From CAZEHJ01 sp964512485 (GTDB lineage Bacteria > Bacteroidota > Rhodothermia > Rhodothermales > UBA10348): 50,711 nucleotides of DNA. The notes beneath the pieces are model-generated. The model worked only from the letters and a program-made list of their open reading frames with translations. It had not been told where the DNA came from and ran no database searches. Shown here in pieces: positions 44,746 to 50,711 of this stretch. Position numbers and translations under genes: made by a program. The stretch covers positions 1-50,711 of the forward strand of contig CAZEHJ010000020.1 of assembly GCA_964512485.1 (NCBI GenBank). The letters are read 5' to 3'. Within the stretch, counting starts at the first letter, position 1. Every line of letters starts with the position of its first letter.

Positions 44746-45237
44746 TCATCTGCGTTTCATTTCTGTCAGCACAGGTTCGGGCACAAACGACGAAATGTCT
44801 CCTCCGTGTCCGTGAATTTCCCGTACAATGGACGCGCTGATCAGGGCGTGTTCTTCGCTCGTCATGAAAAACACCGTTTCAACCTGCGGTGCCAAACGTC
44901 GGTTGGCAAACGCCATCCTGAATTCGTAGTCGAAATCTGATACCTGACGCAGGCCCCTGATCAGGGCACTCGCACCCTTTTCGACTGCACAATCAACGAG
45001 AAGTCCTTCAAAAATCTCAATCGAAATGTTGTCCAGGTGTGATGTGCATTTCAGAATCAGGTCTCTCCTTTCTTCAGGACTGAAGAATCCTTTTTTGCTG
45101 GAGTTGCTCGCAATCGTAACGATAACGTGATCGAACAATCGACATCCCCTCTCCAGAATATCCAGATGACCGTACGTAATCGGATCAAATGAGCCCGGAT
45201 AGAGAGCCAAGCCTTTCGAGGTGTTTTCCTGTGCCAT
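44746..45237 (-). CDS. coaD: Phosphopantetheine adenylyltransferase
   Basis: CoaD adds AMP to 4'-phosphopantetheine, the penultimate step of coenzyme A synthesis. The 163-residue length is normal. Visible motifs are YPGSFDPITYGHLDI with the nucleotidyl-transferase HxGH-type element, LIRGLRQVSDFDYEF, and the C-terminal ISASIVREI. It starts 7 bp after rsmD, an order widely seen in bacteria. panC of the same pathway is at 4338. Confidence 0.96.
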   Translation of the reverse strand: MAQENTSKGLALYPGSFDPITYGHLDILERGCRLFDHVIVTIASNSSKKGFFSPEERRDLILKCTSHLDNISIEIFEGLLVDCAVEKGASALIRGLRQVSDFDYEFRMAFANRRLAPQVETVFFMTSEEHALISASIVREIHGHGGDISSFVPEPVLTEMKRR

Positions 45238-45244
45238 GTCTCAG

Positions 45245-45802
45245 CTAAGAATCTTGAGAATCCGTCGGGCCGTTGCTGAACACAGTAATGGCACTCTTGC
45301 CATATCTGCGCGAAAGGACGATCCCGGGATGATTCTCGGGCGTGCTCTTACGGTCGTGTTCAAGAACGAACAATCCACCTTCACTGAGAACGGGAAGCGC
45401 TATATCGGCTAACCGCGACAGATCCGGTGAGTCGTACGGTGGATCAGCCAATATAAGCCCGTACGAGCCCAATGTCTGATTCTTCAACCACGACACGACT
45501 TCATCCTTGATGAAGATGCAACTGGATTCCACGTCCAGTGATTCGGCGTTTTTACGGGCGACAGAAAGCGCAGTCGGGTTGATTTCGACAAATACTGCCG
45601 TTTCAGCCCCTCTACTGAGCGCTTCCAGCCCCAGTGCTCCACTCCCTGCGTACAGATCTGCCACCCGCCGGCCGGACAGGTCAAATCGTGAAGAGACAAT
45701 GTTGAACATCGCTTCCCTTGTGCGATCTGTAGTGGGTCGAGTCCCTGCCCCTTCCGGAGACTGGATTGTCCGCCTTCTGAAATGCCCTCCAATGATTCTC
45801 AT
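45245..45802 (-). CDS. rsmD: 16S rRNA (guanine966-N2)-methyltransferase
   Basis: The 185-residue protein has the RsmD start MRIIGGHFRRR, RPTTDRTREAMFN, the SAM-binding DLYAGSGALGLEALSRGA, and the catalytic DPPY near residue 119. It methylates G966 of 16S rRNA. It lies 6 bp after the PilM/DUF3822-like gene and 7 bp before coaD. The neighbouring order is common in Bacteroidota, supporting both assignments. Confidence 0.95.
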   Translation of the reverse strand: MRIIGGHFRRRTIQSPEGAGTRPTTDRTREAMFNIVSSRFDLSGRRVADLYAGSGALGLEALSRGAETAVFVEINPTALSVARKNAESLDVESSCIFIKDEVVSWLKNQTLGSYGLILADPPYDSPDLSRLADIALPVLSEGGLFVLEHDRKSTPENHPGIVLSRRYGKSAITVFSNGPTDSQDS

Positions 45803-45808
45803 CTCAGC

Positions 45809-46708
45809 CTATTGGATAGCGGCACCCATGCAGGGCACAAAAGCCTGAATGGGAAAGTCGTCTTCGAATCGATTTTCATCAAGATCAACGATTGCGCTGG
45901 GATTGAAAATTGTCACTATTTCGCCCACCGCCGTTTCGAGAGAAGACACCAGCGTTGATTCGGCGTACTCACCGTAAACAAAAACTTGTTTCAGATCTGA
46001 GTAGGACAGTCCGAACCGGCTCAGAAGCAACAGAGAGTGGTAGGCAGCATCGCTGTGATGCGGAGTTACAATTGAAGTGTGAGCGAGGGGTGCACCATCC
46101 TTGATGAGAACGAAATCAGTGTTTCGTCCATACGCTCCCGCCAACAGGTACGTCCCTTTGGGGTATTCGTATCGGTGCGCAACGTGCCTGAATGCAAGAA
46201 ATGCTGCATCCGAAGAAGGTACATGCTCGAAGGGAATCTCCGGAAACGCGGATCCAATGATGCGAAGATTCTCGGTCACATCAGATTCAATGAGTGACAC
46301 TGAAAAGCTCAGGTCATCTTCTGAATCGAGACTACTCATAAGGGTGGGAAAAACATCGCCCGAATCAATATCGCTGCTCAAGATGCGCGTTTCAAAAGCT
46401 ATGTGCTCCATTTGAGCATCTTCATCGGCTCCTTCGGGCACAACACTGGTGAATCGGGTCAGAGCCTGAGATGGAAGGACGAACCTGAAACGGGTGGCCT
46501 CGGTACCCTGAAAAACATCTTTCAGTGCGCTTTGAACCGTCTTGATGTGCTCGGGTTGAGAACCAGAGTAGACGACAGAAGCTACATCGAATTCAAACTC
46601 GCAGTTTCCGAGTCTGAGTAATCTGCAGGTGGATTCGAGGCGTTCTACTTCGGAGTAGCGCATTACGCTACCCGTGAATTCGACTCCTGCCGTTGAGGTG
46701 GCTGCCAT
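45809..46708 (-). CDS. PilM/DUF3822-like actin-fold protein
   Basis: The 299-residue protein has no signal peptide. The second half, with YLLAGAYGRNTDFVLIKDGA, GLSYSDLKQVFVYGEY and a hydrophobic C-terminus, resembles the actin-like ATPase fold of PilM and of DUF3822. DUF3822 genes typically sit directly before rsmD in Bacteroidota, as here. The N-terminal half (EFEFDVASVVYSG, FRFVLPSQALTRF, DAQMEHIAFETRIL) also follows that family. A classical complete ATP-binding motif is not obvious. Function is unknown; PilM recruits pilus assembly proteins at the inner membrane. Confidence 0.6.
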   Translation of the reverse strand: MAATSTAGVEFTGSVMRYSEVERLESTCRLLRLGNCEFEFDVASVVYSGSQPEHIKTVQSALKDVFQGTEATRFRFVLPSQALTRFTSVVPEGADEDAQMEHIAFETRILSSDIDSGDVFPTLMSSLDSEDDLSFSVSLIESDVTENLRIIGSAFPEIPFEHVPSSDAAFLAFRHVAHRYEYPKGTYLLAGAYGRNTDFVLIKDGAPLAHTSIVTPHHSDAAYHSLLLLSRFGLSYSDLKQVFVYGEYAESTLVSSLETAVGEIVTIFNPSAIVDLDENRFEDDFPIQAFVPCMGAAIQ

Positions 46709-46765
46709 TTGGAATCGCCAGGATATGGTTGGACCCGCCTGGGGCGAATCTCCTGAATCAGTCTA

Positions 46766-47227
46766 CTATTCCCAGCTGGCTGCGTTCAGCTCGGTAATAT
46801 CACCGGAAAGCGTACCGATGTAATCATCCGAATCTGGATCGGACAACCGGTAGGTATTCGTTCTGGACGTATCGTTGATTGCCAGTTCGAACATATTTCC
46901 TGTTCTCGGCGAGAAAGGAAGTGAATCGGACATGAAACCTGCACCGAACAGACTATCGGCAGACGCCATCATTGTGGAATCCGTCTGAAGCCACAATACG
47001 AGTGAATCCAAAGTCGTCACGTACCGACCATTCGCTCTCTGATATTCAATCATCGCAGAACGTACCTCATTCATTCTGGTACGGGTCATCTCCGTGACTT
47101 CTTTTTGCCGCTCGACCGCCTCGTATGGAGCCGTGATGGACTCATACAAGAAGTAGGTAAGGCCAAGAATGGCTATTGCAAGAACTACCTGCAGTGCTGT
47201 CTGAACTCCCCGGCTACTGGACGCCAT
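46766..47227 (-). CDS. Single-pass membrane protein with pseudopilin-like helix
   Basis: From the ATG at 47227 the protein has 153 residues. One membrane segment (about 10-28) is followed by a long charged helix and by MNEVRSAMIEYQRANGRYVTTLDSLV (parts: RSAMIEYQRANGRY, TLDSLV), which resembles the stem of GspG-like pseudopilins. There is no prepilin-peptidase site, so it would be a permanently anchored protein. The C-terminal part is acidic and serine-rich. The frame is open to 47332, but the extension lacks features. It heads the six-gene operon and lies 57 bp before the PilM-like gene. Function unknown; a PilN-like partner role is speculative. Confidence 0.6.
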   Translation of the reverse strand: MASSSRGVQTALQVVLAIAILGLTYFLYESITAPYEAVERQKEVTEMTRTRMNEVRSAMIEYQRANGRYVTTLDSLVLWLQTDSTMMASADSLFGAGFMSDSLPFSPRTGNMFELAINDTSRTNTYRLSDPDSDDYIGTLSGDITELNAASWE

Positions 47228-47416
47228 TGTTGTCTGCTTCGAATGATGCGTATGAGAAGAAGTGGTGGCGATACGCCTCGGCATATCAGCGGTCGAAAAT
47301 ACAGGCTCCCCCCGCGAAAAGCAAAACCGCATCGATCCCTTACCGGATAACGCTGCGGGATGACACTCTTCGATAACAGAGCAGGTTCAAAACATTCCCG
47401 AAAGGTCATGGTTTGA

Positions 47417-47473
47417 GTTGCCGTCCACCAGTTTCCTAGGAGACCAACAACCACTCCTCAAGTTGCCGCCCAC
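47417..47473. repeat. Two copies of a 13-bp motif upstream of pdxJ
   Basis: AGTTGCCGTCCAC (ending 47428) and AGTTGCCGCCCAC (ending 47473) are 45 bp apart and differ at one base. They lie in the 265-bp divergent region before pdxJ, 20-75 bp from its ATG. They could be binding sites for a regulator; no known motif is recognised. Confidence 0.5.
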
Positions 47474-47492
47474 AGATGCGGTTGTCTCTTAA

Positions 47493-48230
47493 ATGACGGA
47501 TCTACTTGTAAATATTGATCACGTTGCCACGCTGCGCAACGCTCGAAAAGAATTGTTTCCCGACCCCATCGCGGCGGCACATGAGTGCCTCGCCGGGGGT
47601 GCTCGCGGCATCGTTTTTCATCTGAGAGAGGACCGGCGCCACATCAATGATGATGACGTCCGACGTTTGAAACAGGAGATCGACGCAAAGCTGGATTTCG
47701 AACTTTCTACAGCTGCTGAAATCGTCCAAATATGTTGTGAGACAAGGCCTCAGCTCGCTACACTTGTTCCAGAAAAACGGGAAGAAGTCACGACCGAAGG
47801 GGGTCTCGATGCACTCACTCACCGGGACAGGCTGACTGACGTGATCGCCCGACTCCATGATTCTGGAATACCCGACGTGTCCCTGTTTCTTGACCCTGAT
47901 CTGAATCAGATCGATGTCGCTGCCGAACTTGGAGTTTCAACCGTTGAGTTGCATACCGGAGACTATGCCAATTCATCGACGTTCGAAGAGCGCATGCAGG
48001 TACTCGACCGGCTTGCAAGAGCCTCCGATCGTGCCCGGGAAAATGGGCTCGCCGTTCACGCCGGCCATGGCTTGGACTACAACAATTATCCAGACTTTGC
48101 CTCAGCCGTGAGAAATATCAAAGAAGTCTCAATCGGTTTCGCAATCGTCGCCCGATCCGTTTTCAGAGGAATCCGGGAAGCAGTAAACGAAATGAACACC
48201 ATCATTACGGCATCGAACAATGGAGAATAA
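47493..48230 (+). CDS. pdxJ: Pyridoxine 5'-phosphate synthase
   Basis: PdxJ condenses 1-deoxyxylulose 5-phosphate with amino-acetone phosphate to form pyridoxine 5'-phosphate, the final ring-forming step of the DXP-dependent vitamin B6 route. The 245-residue length is normal. Signatures are VNIDHVATLRNAR at the start, VFHLREDRRHINDDDV and a C-terminal VHAGHGLDYNN, with IGFAIVARSVF. The gene overlaps era by 11 bp. pdxB, an earlier step of the same route, lies 0.9 kb away on the other strand. Confidence 0.95.
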   Translation: MTDLLVNIDHVATLRNARKELFPDPIAAAHECLAGGARGIVFHLREDRRHINDDDVRRLKQEIDAKLDFELSTAAEIVQICCETRPQLATLVPEKREEVTTEGGLDALTHRDRLTDVIARLHDSGIPDVSLFLDPDLNQIDVAAELGVSTVELHTGDYANSSTFEERMQVLDRLARASDRARENGLAVHAGHGLDYNNYPDFASAVRNIKEVSIGFAIVARSVFRGIREAVNEMNTIITASNNGE

Positions 48231-49116
48231 CAGCAACAAGCCGGTACATCGTTCAGGATATGCCGCTCTGATCGGCAAGCCGAATGTTGGTAAAAGTACC
48301 CTGCTGAATGCGCTTATGGGGATGAAGCTCTCAATCGTGACGCGCCGTCCGCAGACGACCAGAAGACGAGTACTCGGTATTCTTTCCGCTGACGATTATC
48401 AGATGGTACTTCTCGATACGCCGGGAATCATCGAACCTCGTTACGGACTGCAGGAGGCTATGATGAAGGAAGTACACACATCTACCTCGGATGCCGACGT
48501 GCTGGTCTTTATGGCGGATGCGACGAGAGACTCCGTGGACGATCTGTCATTGAAGTTTGTAGGCGATACACCCGCGATTCTGGTGCTGAACAAGATCGAC
48601 AAGATTAAACAGGAGGATGTGCTACCTCTCGTTTCTCGGTATCTGGAAGCCCATCCATTCGAGGAGGTGATTCCGCTGTCGGCTCTGAAGGGCACCAATC
48701 TGGATGTATTGCTCCAAACGATTGTCGAACGGCTGCCTGAAGGTGTGGAGTTCTACCCCAAAGAGATGATCAGCGAGCAGCCGGAACGCTTTTTTGTCGC
48801 CGAAATCGTTCGAGAAAAGATTTTCAAGCTTTTCCGCCAGGAGGTCCCCTACTCCACTCAGGTCAACGTGATTGACTGGGAAGAACGCGAAGGAGAGAAA
48901 GATCTCATACATGCCGACATCGTCGTCGAGCGCGACTCACAAAAAGGTATTCTGATTGGGAAGGGTGGATCTGCCCTTAAAAAGATCGGGACCTTCGCCC
49001 GCGAAGACATTGAAGATTTCATTGGACGGGGTGTCTTCTTGAAGCTTCACGTGAAAGTCAGAAGCGACTGGCGAAATTCTGAGGCTCATCTCCGTTCATT
49101 TGGATACTCCAAATGA
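48220..49116 (+). CDS. era: GTPase Era
   Basis: Era is an essential GTPase that helps assemble the 30S ribosomal subunit. The 298-residue protein has G1 GKPNVGKST (19-27), G2-region RRPQTTRRRVLG, G3 DTPG and G4 NKIDK. A C-terminal KH domain follows with GKGGSALKKIG and ends HLRSFGYSK. The ATG at 48220 lies inside the end of pdxJ, an 11-bp overlap, so the two are co-translated. It follows standard family length. Confidence 0.96.
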   Translation: MENNSNKPVHRSGYAALIGKPNVGKSTLLNALMGMKLSIVTRRPQTTRRRVLGILSADDYQMVLLDTPGIIEPRYGLQEAMMKEVHTSTSDADVLVFMADATRDSVDDLSLKFVGDTPAILVLNKIDKIKQEDVLPLVSRYLEAHPFEEVIPLSALKGTNLDVLLQTIVERLPEGVEFYPKEMISEQPERFFVAEIVREKIFKLFRQEVPYSTQVNVIDWEEREGEKDLIHADIVVERDSQKGILIGKGGSALKKIGTFAREDIEDFIGRGVFLKLHVKVRSDWRNSEAHLRSFGYSK

Positions 49117-49137
49117 TGATTCACCGAGTCTGAATCA
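49117..49137. terminator. Weak stem-loop between era and pdxB
   Basis: TGATTCA and TGAATCA form a 7-bp stem with a 7-base loop directly after the era stop. No T-tract follows, so it may not terminate efficiently. It lies between convergent genes. Confidence 0.3.
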
Positions 49138-49149
49138 GGACGGTTCTAG

Positions 49150-50289
49150 CTAGTGGTCGCGAGACTTGAGACCGAACGCGTCGACAAGTTTAGGGGGAAG
49201 ACTCAAATTGTTGGAATCGAAATGAGAAAAGGTGCGCCTCTTGGGGTAGTTCTTGCGATAAGAATGAAACGCAGCTTCTCGCCGATCCGTATCTTTCATC
49301 GCCTCCCTGAATCTGCGGTCGTCTGAGCGAATATCCATCATCTGACGGACGAGAGCGTCGACAAATCGAGGGTCGGAGGTAGCAATCCCAACCGATTGAA
49401 GCGATTCACTTTGGCCTGTGCGCACCAGAGATTCTGTTTGAAGGATTCCAAAATGACGAAGCGCTTCGTTGCTGATCATCTCAACGCCTTTTCGTTTGGC
49501 ATCCCAGGAATATCCGGCTATGTGTCCGGTGGCGATGTCTGCACGGTTGATGGCGTCAAGATTTGGAGTCGGTTCATTTTCCCACACGTCCAGAACGAGG
49601 GCTGATAAAACCCCTTCGTTCCTGGCAGCGACGAGATCCTGCTCGACACACACGCCTCCGCGCGCTGTATGAATCAACCAGGCTCCTTCTTTCAGAAGTG
49701 ACAAATCACCTCTGGAGATCAGACCTCTGGTCGCATATGTCCCGGATTCTGTGAGAGGCGTGTGCACCGAAATGATGTCACATTCAGTCATGAGTGAGGG
49801 CAGATCAGCAAAAGCAGCATCACCTTCAGCAATCGCTCTTGGAGGGTCGTTCTGGATGACCTTCATCTCAAGAGAGGTACATCTCTCGGCAAGACGGGAT
49901 CCGACGTTTCCGCAACCCACTATGCCGATGGTTTTACGCCGAAAATCTTGCCCCCTATCCGCACTGAGTGCTCCGAGAGCCGACAAAACGTACTCAACGA
50001 CTGATTCTGCATTGGCACCGGGCGCGTGGGCAAATTCTACGCCCTGTCCGGAAAGATATTCGGTGTCGATATGGTCGATTCCCGCCGTTGCAGACCCCAC
50101 AAACGATACACGACTGTTTCCCAGAAGAGTCTTGTCCACTCTTGTGATGCTTCTCACAACCAGAATATCAGCCTCCTGTACCGATTTGGGACCAATCTCG
50201 TGTCCTGGGACCTCGACGACCTCGCCGATTTCGGAAAAAATGTCCTTCGCGTGCGGAATATGAGAATCAACTACAATATTCAGGCTCAT
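49150..50289 (-). CDS. pdxB: Erythronate-4-phosphate dehydrogenase
   Basis: PdxB oxidises 4-phosphoerythronate in the DXP-dependent vitamin B6 pathway. From the ATG at 50289 it has 379 residues, as in E. coli. It is a D-2-hydroxyacid dehydrogenase with the NAD motif GIVGCGNVGSRLAERC, the arginine region HTARGGVCVEQDLV, the histidine in ATGHIAGYSWDAKRKG, and the PdxB-type C-terminal dimerisation part. A longer frame to 50343 adds 18 residues without conservation. It converges on pdxJ-era, which holds the same pathway's last synthase. Confidence 0.93.
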   Translation of the reverse strand: MSLNIVVDSHIPHAKDIFSEIGEVVEVPGHEIGPKSVQEADILVVRSITRVDKTLLGNSRVSFVGSATAGIDHIDTEYLSGQGVEFAHAPGANAESVVEYVLSALGALSADRGQDFRRKTIGIVGCGNVGSRLAERCTSLEMKVIQNDPPRAIAEGDAAFADLPSLMTECDIISVHTPLTESGTYATRGLISRGDLSLLKEGAWLIHTARGGVCVEQDLVAARNEGVLSALVLDVWENEPTPNLDAINRADIATGHIAGYSWDAKRKGVEMISNEALRHFGILQTESLVRTGQSESLQSVGIATSDPRFVDALVRQMMDIRSDDRRFREAMKDTDRREAAFHSYRKNYPKRRTFSHFDSNNLSLPPKLVDAFGLKSRDH

Positions 50290-50482
50290 TGGCTGAAAAT
50301 GCTTGTGGGGAGGCTGAATCGTATGAATTCGGGCCTGAAACAATGGGTTTGAGTCTGTGGCACCGTGTATTTACATCGGAAGCTGGATAATTAAAGAGCG
50401 ATCCGGTTGAAGACGGCATGGAGCTTGTGTCAACAGGAGAAGAACCGGCGATGAACCGATCGTGAAGTGGTTTTGAACGGGG

Positions 50483-50543
50483 AGTGAATTCATTCACTAA
50501 ACCGTGTATAACACTGTTTTTTATACACTTAGATAGTGTGTTA
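50483..50543. promoter_or_regulatory. Cluster of inverted repeats with DnaA-box-like sites
   Basis: AGTGAAT-TC-ATTCACT (50483-50498) is followed by GTGTATAA (50504-50511) and TTATACAC (50521-50528), an 8-bp inverted repeat with a 9-base spacer. TTATACACT and, on the other strand, TTATACACG each match the DnaA-box consensus TTATNCACA at 8 of 9 positions. The stretch is AT-rich. It could be an operator for the next gene or part of a replication-related region. The rest of 50290-50660 shows nothing else. Confidence 0.4.
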
Positions 50544-50660
50544 AAACCGAAACCCGCGGCTATGATACTCGTAGAGAGCGGCCGTTTGATTGGGAGATCT
50601 CCAGTCACAACATGAACTGCGATGAATGCGCTATTCAAAAGATAGTGCTGAAACCCGTTC

Positions 50661-50711
50661 ATGAAGCCAAACCTAGAACAAACCGCCATCTGCCATGAAA
50701 TTGAAGCTGTT
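50661..50711 (+). CDS. Probable 5' end of a gene cut by the window edge
   Basis: From the ATG at 50661 the frame reads MKPNLEQTAICHEIEAV and is open to the edge. Only 17 residues are visible, so no family can be assigned. An alternative ATG at 50695 begins MKLKL, which would look like a signal peptide start. The upstream inverted-repeat cluster would be its regulatory region. Confidence 0.3.
   Translation, partial: MKPNLEQTAICHEIEAV

Noticed and set aside
50267..50689. 140-residue minus-strand frame at the right edge
   Set aside because: It overlaps the pdxB start and crosses the inverted-repeat cluster; no domain or signal is visible.

Overview
The window looks like a 50.7-kb piece of a chromosome from the Bacteroidota/Rhodothermota/Balneolota (FCB) group, probably a draft or metagenome-derived scaffold, because it contains a 100-N gap. 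GC content is near 50 %. The lineage call rests on gene families: TonB receptors with a carboxypeptidase-regulatory N-domain paired with a DUF4249-type lipoprotein, PorV/UPF0164-like outer-membrane barrels, secreted proteins ending in FlgD-like (type A sorting-like) C-terminal domains, weak Shine-Dalgarno sequences and several TTG/GTG starts. No tRNA, rRNA, CRISPR array, prophage or intact insertion sequence was seen.

Layout. Positions 213-8042 hold housekeeping genes: a PpiD/SurA-like chaperone, dapF and phoH (divergent), panC and fumC (divergent), and a family III CoA transferase behind fumC. Positions 8046-13254 form one minus-strand run, dnaG - ppk1 - MOSC protein - cytochrome c lipoprotein. 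Positions 13481-16802 carry a small conserved protein, a membrane-anchored subtilase translationally coupled to a GNAT acetyltransferase, an unknown protein and a free-methionine-sulfoxide reductase. An assembly gap at 16870-16969 is flanked by identical 17-bp repeat copies.

Positions 16995-30235 form a 13-kb minus-strand envelope cluster: TonB receptor, DUF4249-like lipoprotein, a 2372-residue secreted protein with about 17 carboxypeptidase-regulatory-like repeats, and two barrel proteins. Positions 30753-37631 carry gyrA, a LolA-like periplasmic protein, lat, lipA and a CPBP membrane protein. Positions 37699-42078 form a second envelope cluster: Ig-type lipoprotein, a seven-Asp-box secreted propeller with a FlgD-like tail, and two PorV-like barrels. 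Positions 42311-47227 form a tight six-gene minus-strand operon: pseudopilin-like membrane protein, PilM/DUF3822-like protein, rsmD, coaD, aspartate-type aminotransferase and a site-2 protease. Positions 47493-50289 hold pdxJ-era, with convergent pdxB. The right edge has a cluster of inverted repeats and probably the first codons of another gene.

Most notable is the parallel build of the two envelope clusters. Each encodes a large secreted protein with a FlgD/sorting-type C-terminal domain, followed directly by two barrels with the PorV-type asparagine-proline N-terminal motif, with 4-bp start-stop overlaps. This suggests dedicated outer-membrane shuttles for individual cargo proteins. That is an inference from gene order and sequence motifs; no core type IX secretion gene lies in the window.
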